Assembly: GCA_003560355.1 (NCBI GenBank)
Contig: PWIP01000054.1
Span: 1 to 6,091, forward strand
Direction: 5' to 3'
From: Candidatus Dojkabacteria bacterium
GTDB taxonomy: Bacteria > Patescibacteriota > Dojkabacteria > SC72 > T1SED10-24
DNA: 6,091 nucleotides
In this document: in pieces, positions 1 to 5,771 of the stretch
How positions within the stretch are numbered: position 1 is the first letter of the stretch
Layout of the letters: each line of letters starts with the position of its first letter
The notes under the pieces: generated by a model
The model's database searches: none
What the model was told of the DNA's origin: nothing
What the model saw: only the letters and a program-made list of their open reading frames with translations
Translations under genes and position numbers: made by a program

Positions 1-2
1 TA

Positions 3-2642
3 ATAAGGAGTGTTTCATTAAATGAAAAACTCACACAGTATCCAGATTACAAACCATCTTCATATTCATCTGAAGAATTACAGAGATATTCTGAAACTCT
101 TACGGCAGAATATCACGACAGAGCCAAAATTAACGTTAGGATAATAAGGATAGGAACTGCTTTGGGAAAGGAGTCTAATGTAGAAAAATTTGCTTCTCTC
201 AACCAACTTTTTGAAGATAGTGTAAATAGTGAAGCTATAAAAATTTCAGGGGAAGGATTGGAAGTTCACCACCTCATACATTTATCCGACTTGATATATG
301 GAATTTTAAAATTGACCTTTTCCACAGAAACCAATGGAGAAGTCATTTCTCTCTGTAATGACAATGAATACTCTACACTTTCCATTGCCTACAAACTATT
401 GGAATTAAATCCCGATGCTACAGAAATTAAATTCGTAGCGAACCCAGATAGAAAGAGAGTTTTACACGAACAATATATACCAGCACCAAATGCAAAAGAA
501 TATGGATGGAAGCAAAAAAAACCTTTAGAAAAATCTATTTCAGAAACACTTGAAGCAAAATACAAAAAGTATAATAAAAAATGGAATGTCCCTCTATTAG
601 ACGAAAGTGCATATAAAAAGAAACTTGAGGAAATAAGAACAAAGAAAACTTCAAAAGGTAAAAAGAAAGGGAACGTCAGTATTGTAGCAACACCAACAGG
701 AGAAGCTGTTTCCAAAGTGTTTGAACCATTGAAAAACATAGGCATTAGAAATTTTTTTAAACCTAAAAATCTTTTAAAAACCTTAACCATCTTTTTAATT
801 TTGTTCCCAGTTTTTTACTTTTTCATATACCCTCTTTTTTCCATAGGTATAAACACCTTCGCTATATACAAAAGTACCTCTGAACTTTCTGAAAATATTT
901 CTGACTTTAACAATGAAAATGTTAAAAATGAACTTACTTCTTTGAATAGAAATATTCAAAATATTAACAGAGGTTTTGAAAATTTAAATTGGATTTTTCT
1001 TGTAACTCAACAAACTGATATCTATGATGAAACGTCTAAACTGCTACATGCCCTTGAAACAGGGTCAGAAGGGCTAGTAACCTTGGCTGATGGTACTGAA
1101 CCACTAATTACGTATTTTAATGAATTTGAGCCCGCTTTAAGCTTTGAAGATGCTACACCTGCAACTACCCGAGAATATACAAATATACTTAGGGATTTAG
1201 AAAAAAATTCTGATAAAATAGCTGAATCCTCACACAAAATTTCACAAGCTTTACAAACGATTAATCAAATTAACGAAGAAGTATATCCTCCCTTCATGCA
1301 AGAAAATATCAGAGAAATTCAAAATATCATTTACCCTCTCAGAAAAAATATAGATGATGTAGCTCAAATTGTGCAATTTTTACCTGACACACTAGGTGTT
1401 GATGGACGAAAAAGATACCTTGTACTTTTACAAAATCCTAGTGAAATTAGGAGTACAGGAGGATGGATTTCAAGTTATGCAATTGTTGGAATTGAAGGAG
1501 GGCAAATTAGAGAACTTAAAGTAGATGATATATATGAATTAGACGGAGAATTAAAAAACCAAGGTAAGTTTTTTGACCCTCCTACTGATATGCAAGAAGC
1601 TCTAGAAATAGACTTTTTTAGCCCTTCGCTTTCAAACTGGGAACCTAATTTTCCAGACGCTGCAAAAGAAGCAGAGTTTTTTGTAAAAGAAGCAGGTGTA
1701 GCAAGATCAATAGATGGAGTTATGACAATAGATATATACTTTTTGCAGGATTTACTTGATCTATGGGGAGGCATAAATATACCTGGTGAAAGAGATTTAA
1801 TTACTTCGGATAATATCTATGAGAAAGTTTTCTTTTTGCATGAACGTTTCACTCCTGGTCAATCACAAAAAGCTACCTTCTTAACAAAATTAGCAGACGA
1901 AGTGATTAAAAGAATTGCTTCATCAAATTTTGAAGAAAATTCACAGGTTTTTAATTCCATACTAAATTCCCTAGAGAGAAAAAATATGCTCCTTTACTTT
2001 AACAATATAAATGCTCAAAGATATTTTTCTCAAAGAGGATGGGCTGGAGAACTTTTAGCACAAAAGCACAATTTTTCACCATCTCCAGTTGAATGGAATT
2101 GGGGTGCAAACAAAGCAAACCTGTATCTTGAAAGAGAACAAAGGATAAAAGCTGAAATTTTGAGCCTAAGTGAAATTGAAATACAATATTCCTTGACCTT
2201 AAGAAATAACTCTGTATCAGAAAATTACCCTCAAGGGGAATATGAAAACTATTTAAGGCTTTATCTACCTCAAAACGCTGAAGTTTCTAGAGTTACAGGA
2301 TTTAGCAAAAATAATTATTCTACTTCTTACAAAAAGGGTTTCAAAATTTTAGAAGGATGGTTTAACATACCCACTTCCACAACAAGAGAGCTAGGTGTTT
2401 CGTATCATCTTAAGGATGCTAGCGATATATTAGTTGTTGAAAGAGATGAAGTTTTTCTACAATCAACAATTTTTAAACAACCTGGTACAAGCAAAGAAGA
2501 TTCTTTGCGTATAGATATAACTTATCCAGAAAATTGGGGCATAGTAGAAGAAGGAGAATTTGATAGAGTTAGGGTTAATTTAATAAAGCAAACACAGCAA
2601 GAAAGCGAAAAGAATTTATACCTCGTTTGGGAACTACAATAG
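3..2642 (+). CDS. SDR epimerase-like / DUF4012 membrane fusion protein (5' partial)
   Basis: The frame is open from base 3, so the gene enters from the left edge. The first in-frame TTG (162) lies inside a conserved domain and is not the start. Bases 3 to ~575 match the C-terminal part of an NAD-dependent epimerase/dehydratase: the strand NVRIIRIGTALG (~129-164), the motif GEGLEVHHLIHLSDL (249-293, compare GdGxqxRdfvhVdDl), then the usual end with ...YGWKQKKPLEKSISETLE. A Lys-rich linker (~610-670) leads to one hydrophobic segment (~774-842). By the positive-inside rule the SDR part is cytoplasmic and the rest outside. A helical stretch (~880-1370) follows, then the DUF4012 core from ~1380: LG.DG.KRYLVLLQNPSEIRSTGGW, VDDIYELDGEL, and IDGVMTIDIYFLQDLLDLWGG (to ~1790). 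A long C-terminal region ends at TAG. DUF4012 has no established biochemical role; it is common in CPR and Gram-positive envelope proteins. A part in surface polysaccharide or cell-envelope work is inference only. Confidence 0.88.
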   Translation: MRSVSLNEKLTQYPDYKPSSYSSEELQRYSETLTAEYHDRAKINVRIIRIGTALGKESNVEKFASLNQLFEDSVNSEAIKISGEGLEVHHLIHLSDLIYGILKLTFSTETNGEVISLCNDNEYSTLSIAYKLLELNPDATEIKFVANPDRKRVLHEQYIPAPNAKEYGWKQKKPLEKSISETLEAKYKKYNKKWNVPLLDESAYKKKLEEIRTKKTSKGKKKGNVSIVATPTGEAVSKVFEPLKNIGIRNFFKPKNLLKTLTIFLILFPVFYFFIYPLFSIGINTFAIYKSTSELSENISDFNNENVKNELTSLNRNIQNINRGFENLNWIFLVTQQTDIYDETSKLLHALETGSEGLVTLADGTEPLITYFNEFEPALSFEDATPATTREYTNILRDLEKNSDKIAESSHKISQALQTINQINEEVYPPFMQENIREIQNIIYPLRKNIDDVAQIVQFLPDTLGVDGRKRYLVLLQNPSEIRSTGGWISSYAIVGIEGGQIRELKVDDIYELDGELKNQGKFFDPPTDMQEALEIDFFSPSLSNWEPNFPDAAKEAEFFVKEAGVARSIDGVMTIDIYFLQDLLDLWGGINIPGERDLITSDNIYEKVFFLHERFTPGQSQKATFLTKLADEVIKRIASSNFEENSQVFNSILNSLERKNMLLYFNNINAQRYFSQRGWAGELLAQKHNFSPSPVEWNWGANKANLYLEREQRIKAEILSLSEIEIQYSLTLRNNSVSENYPQGEYENYLRLYLPQNAEVSRVTGFSKNNYSTSYKKGFKILEGWFNIPTSTTRELGVSYHLKDASDILVVERDEVFLQSTIFKQPGTSKEDSLRIDITYPENWGIVEEGEFDRVRVNLIKQTQQESEKNLYLVWELQ
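774..842 (+). other. Transmembrane segment of the SDR-DUF4012 protein
   Basis: About 23 codons encode an almost uninterrupted hydrophobic run (core FLILFPVFYFFIYPLF). It is preceded by a strongly basic stretch and followed by a polar helical region. This is the only clear membrane span in the visible protein. It separates the SDR-like half from the DUF4012 half, which predicts an N-in/C-out single-pass protein. Confidence 0.8.
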
Positions 2643-2643
2643 C

Positions 2644-2976
2644 TTAAATCTTTACACAACCTTTACCATTTTCAAAACAAATGTAAACCTCTAAAACATC
2701 ATCAAGAGAAACAGTTTCTCCAGAAGCAAACCTTGGAAATTCATCCATTGTTAAATCAGAGTTAATTGGTATTCTCGTGGTAAAACCCATTGGAGAAACA
2801 AAGTTTGCAACGTTACTAGATTTACAATTTCTACAAGAAAAGTGTATAATTGCGGATGGTCCTTTATCTTGAATAACTTGAATGTCGCTTAAATGGTAGG
2901 CACTACCGCATTTATCACAAAACTTAGCGATTCTATCTATAAAAAACCTTTTTTGTTTACGAAGAGACTTATCCAA
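2644..2976 (-). CDS. Small zinc-ribbon-like protein, CPR conserved hypothetical
   Basis: This is a 110-aa protein read from a TTG at 2976. I chose that start because AAGGA (2984-2988) sits 7 bases upstream. The longer frame, back to 3045, would overlap the start of rpoD and run through an excellent -10 box, and its extra residues are AT-rich filler. A basic N-terminus (KSLRKQKRFF) is followed by C20-x2-C23 and C48-x2-C51, a spacing typical of a four-cysteine zinc ribbon. Two more cysteines (100 and 107) lie near the C-terminus. The segment LTMDEFPRF...VSLDDVLEVY resembles, from memory, short proteins of Microgenomates and related genomes that pair CxxC motifs with a final 'DDVLEVH'-like helix; the function of those is unknown. 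It diverges from rpoD and converges with the DUF4012 gene with a one-base gap. Nucleic-acid binding is possible but unproven. Confidence 0.8.
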   Translation of the reverse strand: MDKSLRKQKRFFIDRIAKFCDKCGSAYHLSDIQVIQDKGPSAIIHFSCRNCKSSNVANFVSPMGFTTRIPINSDLTMDEFPRFASGETVSLDDVLEVYICFENGKGCVKI

Positions 2977-2983
2977 TATAATA

Positions 2984-2988
2984 TCCTT
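2984..2988 (-). promoter_or_regulatory. Shine-Dalgarno of the zinc-ribbon gene
   Basis: AAGGA on the minus strand lies 7 bases before the TTG at 2976-2974. It decides the start: no comparable site precedes the longer TTG/ATG candidates at 3045 and 3042. Confidence 0.65.
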
Positions 2989-3010
2989 AATAATATTATT
3001 ATATATTTTA

Positions 3011-3019
3011 ATTATAACA
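3011..3019 (-). promoter_or_regulatory. Extended -10 promoter of the zinc-ribbon gene
   Basis: On the minus strand the sequence reads TGTTATAAT: a perfect TATAAT (3016-3011) with a TG one base upstream (extended -10). No good -35 is visible at the normal distance, as is usual for extended -10 promoters. Transcription would begin near 3004, giving a leader of about 28 bases that contains the Shine-Dalgarno site. Confidence 0.6.
3013..3018 (+). promoter_or_regulatory. Candidate -10 of rpoD
   Basis: TATAAC matches five of six -10 positions. It would start transcription near 3025, only about 8 bases before the rpoD ATG. It overlaps the opposite-strand TATAAT, and no clear -35 is present. The match is weaker than the minus-strand box, and in such AT-rich DNA it could be chance. 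Confidence 0.35.
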
Positions 3020-3032
3020 TACTCTGTAAAAT

Positions 3033-4118
3033 ATGACTGCATCAAAAAGAAAAGAAAAAGGTATTAAAGAATTAATAAAAAAGGGTAAGAAGATGGGCTT
3101 TCTTTCACAAGAAGATCTTCTGGAAGAGTTTGCCTTTGTAGAGGAAGATATTGAATTACTAGATGAAATTTTCACTTTACTTCAACAAGAAGGAATTGAA
3201 GTAATAGATACAGAAGATGAGCAAAAAGACAAGGATGAAGACCTTACCCTAGAAAAGAAAATTCGCATTTTAAAAACTATACAGGCCAGTATTTCTACAG
3301 ACGCAGTTCGTTCTTACTTACACGAAATTGGAAAAATTCCTCTTTTGACTGCGGAAGAAGAAATTATTCTGGCAAAAAGAATGGGTGCTGGTGAAAAAGA
3401 AGCCGCACAGCTCTTAATAACAGCAAACTTAAGGTTAGTTGTAAGTGTTGCGAAAAAATATGCTAAGCATGGTTTAGAGTTGCTAGACCTAATCCAAGAA
3501 GGAAACCTTGGTTTGATGAAAGCTGTAGAAAAATTTGATTACAAAAGAGGTTTTAAATTCTCAACATATGCCACTTGGTGGATTAGACAAGCTATAACTA
3601 GAGCCATAGCGGATCAAGCAAGAACAATTAGAATTCCAGTACACATGATTGAAACTATTAATAAATATAACAAGGTTAATGCTATTTTAACTGCAAAATT
3701 AGGGAAAAAACCCACAGACGAGGAGATTGCTGCAGAAATGGGGATTGAACCTCACAAAATAGCAGACATTGTAAAAATAAATCAAAATCCTTCCTCTCTT
3801 TCTACACCAATAGGAGAAGAGAAAGATAATCAACTGCAGGACATGATTCCAGATACGTCTTCTCTTTCTCCAGAAGAAACAGCAACATCAGAGTATTTAA
3901 GAGATCAAATAACTGAAGTACTTGATGAATTACAAGATAGAGAAAAGAGAGTGCTTGCTCTACGTTTTGGTTTAGAAGATGGAATAAACAGAACCTTGGA
4001 AGAAGTGGGTAAAGAATTTGGTGTGACAAGAGAAAGAATTAGGCAAATAGAAGCCAAAGCTTTAAGAAAGCTTAAAGAAAAATCCTTGGAGAAACAACTA
4101 AATGATTACCTGACTTAA
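3033..4118 (+). CDS. rpoD: RNA polymerase primary sigma factor (sigma-70, RpoD/SigA)
   Basis: The 361-aa protein directs core RNA polymerase to housekeeping promoters. All sigma-70 regions are present in order. A short region-1.1-like domain (residues ~10-58, [10 protein letters not shown]...QEGIEVID) is followed by an acidic linker (60-70). Region 1.2 is [22 protein letters not shown] (89-110). Region 2 has [13 protein letters not shown] (131-143), [20 protein letters not shown] (151-170) and the -10-recognition helix [17 protein letters not shown] (176-192). Region 3 is at ~200-270, and region 4.2 has the helix-turn-helix [27 protein letters not shown] (321-347). The length fits compact Gram-positive-type SigA without the large non-conserved insert of proteobacterial RpoD. 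I keep the first ATG because region 1.1 begins upstream of Met21. A second ATG at 3093 has AAGGG 7 bases upstream but would cut into that domain. No Shine-Dalgarno precedes 3033. Confidence 0.97.
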   Translation: MTASKRKEKGIKELIKKGKKMGFLSQEDLLEEFAFVEEDIELLDEIFTLLQQEGIEVIDTEDEQKDKDEDLTLEKKIRILKTIQASISTDAVRSYLHEIGKIPLLTAEEEIILAKRMGAGEKEAAQLLITANLRLVVSVAKKYAKHGLELLDLIQEGNLGLMKAVEKFDYKRGFKFSTYATWWIRQAITRAIADQARTIRIPVHMIETINKYNKVNAILTAKLGKKPTDEEIAAEMGIEPHKIADIVKINQNPSSLSTPIGEEKDNQLQDMIPDTSSLSPEETATSEYLRDQITEVLDELQDREKRVLALRFGLEDGINRTLEEVGKEFGVTRERIRQIEAKALRKLKEKSLEKQLNDYLT

Positions 4119-4537
4119 AATTCTTCGTCTTGCTCAACTTCCTCTGTTTCTGTTTCTGTTTCTGTTTCTACTTCAACCTCCACGCCTCTCATAACTGCTT
4201 CATTCTGTAGCTGATGAAATTCAATAGGAGGAACAATTAACTCTGTATCTATCTTTTCTACTATCTTTTCAAATGCTATTTTAGAAAAATATGGCTCTAT
4301 CGGTTCAAGTAAGTCCACAGATAACTCATCTAGAGGAAGACTTTCATCATCCTCAACCGTTATCTTTACCTCATCTAACATACCCTTGGTCAAAAACTCA
4401 TAAATATTTTCTGACCCCAAAAGCTCTCCCCGAAGCTCCGTTTGTGTGTAAGAAAGGTAAATACTAGATCCAACCCACAAAACTGTCGTAATTAAAACAA
4501 CTGCAAAAACAAAAACCATTTTCCTTAAAACTCCCAT
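4115..4537 (-). CDS. Unrecognised single-pass membrane protein with acidic Glu/Thr tail
   Basis: This 140-aa protein matches no family I know. Basic residues (R5, K6) are followed by a membrane segment or uncleaved signal anchor (residues ~7-29, [19 protein letters not shown]). A soluble domain of ~85 residues comes next, rich in acidic and hydrophobic residues ([23 protein letters not shown]), then a disordered tail of alternating Glu and Thr (about 123-131) ending EEVEQDEEF. It lies 17 bases downstream of the pilO-like gene on the same strand and is probably the third gene of that operon, so a role in the pilus apparatus is a reasonable guess. The position recalls PilP in proteobacterial pilMNOP, but I see no PilP sequence signature. 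No Shine-Dalgarno precedes the ATG at 4537. Met7 has AAGGA only 2 bases upstream and would lose the basic residues, so I prefer Met1. Its stop overlaps that of rpoD. Confidence 0.78.
   Translation of the reverse strand: MGVLRKMVFVFAVVLITTVLWVGSSIYLSYTQTELRGELLGSENIYEFLTKGMLDEVKITVEDDESLPLDELSVDLLEPIEPYFSKIAFEKIVEKIDTELIVPPIEFHQLQNEAVMRGVEVEVETETETETEEVEQDEEF
4144..4169 (-). repeat. In-frame hexanucleotide tandem repeat (Glu-Thr codons)
   Basis: On the plus strand CTGTTT occurs four times in a row (4144-4167), followed by the first two bases of a fifth unit. Read on the minus strand this gives GAA-ACA repeats, that is the (ET)n tract near the C-terminus of the 140-aa membrane protein. Because the unit is six bases, gain or loss of copies keeps the frame and changes only tail length. 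Confidence 0.85.
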
Positions 4538-4542
4538 TTTCT

Positions 4543-4560
4543 ATTTAAAACATTTTAAAT
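4543..4560. repeat. Perfect A/T inverted repeat across the pilO stop
   Basis: ATTTAAAA and TTTTAAAT form perfect 8-base arms around CA. The repeat spans the pilO-like stop codon and most of the 17-base spacer before the 140-aa gene. As RNA it could form a 7-pair all-A/U stem with a 4-base loop. It is too weak for an intrinsic terminator and may be chance in this AT-rich DNA. Confidence 0.4.
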
Positions 4561-5166
4561 ATCAAGATAAATACCAATACTATCAACTCCGTATATTCTC
4601 ATCGAAATATTAAAGGTTAAAAAATCATCTTCATCTAACTCATTAGAATAGCTTAACAAGCGAACAGTTGGCAACATAGGCATAGCCTCTATATCTTCTA
4701 AAAGGTGAACTAAATCACTCCTTCTTCCCATAACATTTATATTAGCGCTCCAAATACTAAGTATTTCATACGGATTTTCCTCACCTCTTAATCGTTCTCT
4801 GTTTATATTAACGCTTCTCAAACGAAAAGAGTTTGCATTACAAATTTCGTCTAAATTCGCAACAAACAATGAATAATCCCCCTGATTTGGATACACCAAA
4901 GGAAAATCTTCCAAATCCTCCCTTATCTCCTGATATTCAGCATTTAATTGTGTGAAGTTATTAATTTTGGTCTCTAGCTGCTCTTTAATTTGCCTCTTAC
5001 CCTCTATCTCATTGTTTATTTGTATAACTTTTAAAGCCATCAACCTTATCGGAAAAGCTACCAAAATAACCAAAACCAAAAGAGTTATTAATATAAATAT
5101 AGCAACTTCCCTTTTCTTCTCATTTATTATTATTATCGCATCATGTGTTATTTTTTCTCTACTCAT
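4555..5166 (-). CDS. pilO: PilO-like type IV pilus assembly protein
   Basis: This is a 203-aa protein with PilO architecture. A short cytoplasmic N-terminus precedes one membrane helix (residues ~21-40, VAIFILITLLVLVILVAFPI). A coiled coil follows (~46-88, many Glu/Lys/Gln; KRQIKEQLETKINNFTQLNAEYQEIREDLEDFP), then an alpha/beta domain. That domain contains the typical PilO elements YSLFVANLDEICNANSFRLRSVNI (~98-121) and VMGRRSDLVHLLEDIEAMPMLPTVRLLS (~145-172, compare 'G.Y..l..Fl..le...r.v.v..l'). In known systems PilO pairs with PilN to form a ring linking the cytoplasmic motor to outer components. I start it at ATG 5166, which has GGAGAGG 6 bases upstream, rather than at the upstream TTG (5181). 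It then overlaps pilN by 8 bases, suggesting coupled translation. The family call rests on layout and partial motifs; sequence similarity across this family is low. Confidence 0.75.
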   Translation of the reverse strand: MSREKITHDAIIIINEKKREVAIFILITLLVLVILVAFPIRLMALKVIQINNEIEGKRQIKEQLETKINNFTQLNAEYQEIREDLEDFPLVYPNQGDYSLFVANLDEICNANSFRLRSVNINRERLRGEENPYEILSIWSANINVMGRRSDLVHLLEDIEAMPMLPTVRLLSYSNELDEDDFLTFNISMRIYGVDSIGIYLDI

Positions 5167-5716
5167 GGCTTTCCTCTCCAATCATATAACTTGCACTAAA
5201 TTCATACTCGTCATCACTGACGATTTCAAGATTTATTCGCACATCAGAATATTCAGGACTCTGTTTCAAAAAATTTTCATATCTTTGGATATCATCTAAA
5301 GATTCTGCAAGAAAAGTTGAACTTACACGTTTGTTATTAAAAGAAAAAGAGTCTAGTGTGATTTCACCTGGGATACTATCTAAAACAGCCACGATAGTTC
5401 TAGCATGCTTTACTTGTGTTTCTTCTAACAAGTCCAAATCCTTAAACAATGTCTGAAAATTACGATACTTCACTTCATTTTGTCTAATATCAGCTTGTAG
5501 TAAAAGTTCAACCTGATTGTTTATTTCATGAGTTAAATCATTGTTTATTCTGTCTACTGTCAACCTTATGATAAAAACAACGATGACAATAATTTGAACA
5601 AATATTAAGAGATACCTCCCTATGGTAAAAGTCCATTCATAAAAAATCGTAAAAGTATCACCCGGAGGATTTATAGTTTCAATCAAATTTATAGAATTAG
5701 GCAGCTTCTTTTTCAT
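5159..5716 (-). CDS. pilN: PilN-like type IV pilus assembly protein
   Basis: This is a 185-aa protein with PilN layout. A short N-terminal tail carries the hallmark INLI (residues 9-12; in PilN this Asn-Leu segment binds PilM). One membrane helix follows (~34-51, RYLLIFVQIIVIVVFII), then a coiled coil (~54-105). An alpha/beta domain begins with VLDSIPGEITLDSFSF (111-126) and includes a helix DDIQRYENFLKQSPEYSDV (141-159), typical of the PilN/PilO ferredoxin-like fold. In the family, PilN sits in the inner membrane and forms dimers with PilO, the next gene. It heads the minus-strand operon, and no pilM precedes it: the upstream neighbour is the divergent metG. The start at ATG 5716 follows a -10 box by only 5 bases with no Shine-Dalgarno site, so the message may be leaderless. 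The INLI motif placed 9 residues in supports this start. Confidence 0.78.
   Translation of the reverse strand: MKKKLPNSINLIETINPPGDTFTIFYEWTFTIGRYLLIFVQIIVIVVFIIRLTVDRINNDLTHEINNQVELLLQADIRQNEVKYRNFQTLFKDLDLLEETQVKHARTIVAVLDSIPGEITLDSFSFNNKRVSSTFLAESLDDIQRYENFLKQSPEYSDVRINLEIVSDDEYEFSASYMIGEESHE
5173..5179 (-). promoter_or_regulatory. Shine-Dalgarno of the pilO-like gene
   Basis: GGAGAGG on the minus strand lies inside the last codons of the pilN-like gene, 6 bases upstream of ATG 5166-5164. It settles the pilO start against the upstream TTG at 5181, whose own codon is adjacent to this site. Confidence 0.75.
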
Positions 5717-5721
5717 GTTTC

Positions 5722-5730
5722 AGTATAACA
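5722..5730 (-). promoter_or_regulatory. Extended -10 promoter of the pilN-pilO operon
   Basis: The minus strand reads TGTTATACT: TATACT (5727-5722) with TG one base upstream. Five bases separate it from the ATG of pilN, so transcription should begin at or within a base or two of that ATG. TTGCCA lies further upstream at an unusually long spacing (about 19 bases), so it is only a poor -35 candidate. Confidence 0.55.
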
Positions 5731-5741
5731 CAAAACTATAG

Positions 5742-5747
5742 TATAAT
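5742..5747 (+). promoter_or_regulatory. Candidate -10 promoter of metG
   Basis: A perfect TATAAT on the plus strand, 24 bases before the metG ATG, predicts a start near 5754 and a leader of about 18 bases without a Shine-Dalgarno site. No strong -35 is present at 16-18 bases (the region reads GTTTCAGT). A minus-strand TATACT (5745-5740) overlaps it. A weaker box TACACT (5762-5767) could instead give a near-leaderless transcript. Confidence 0.5.
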
Positions 5748-5771
5748 GGCAAATCACCAAATACACTATAC

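Noticed and set aside
162..164. TTG as the start of the DUF4012 gene
   Set aside because: The frame stays open to base 3, and the upstream residues continue an SDR domain (NVRIIRIGTALG spans this codon), so the TTG is an internal leucine.
389..790. Minus-strand frame of 133 codons inside the SDR-DUF4012 gene
   Set aside because: It lies wholly within a well-supported gene. Its Phe/Ser/Leu-rich composition is what the antisense of Lys/Glu-rich coding gives, and it has no domain or ribosome site.
1475..1774. Minus-strand frame of 99 codons opposite the DUF4012 core
   Set aside because: It is antisense to the most conserved part of DUF4012 and shows no protein family features.
3093..3095. ATG (Met21) as the rpoD start
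   Set aside because: It has a decent AAGGG upstream, but using it would remove the beginning of the region-1.1-like domain that other SigA proteins keep. It remains possible as a secondary start.
3802..4029. Minus-strand frame of 75 codons within rpoD
   Set aside because: It is antisense to sigma regions 3 and 4, and its Leu-rich content is a shadow of the sense codons.
4952..5299. Plus-strand frame of 115 codons with hydrophobic stretches
   Set aside because: It spans the pilN/pilO overlap on the opposite strand. Its hydrophobicity mirrors the coiled-coil and membrane codons of the pilus genes, and there is no plausible start context.
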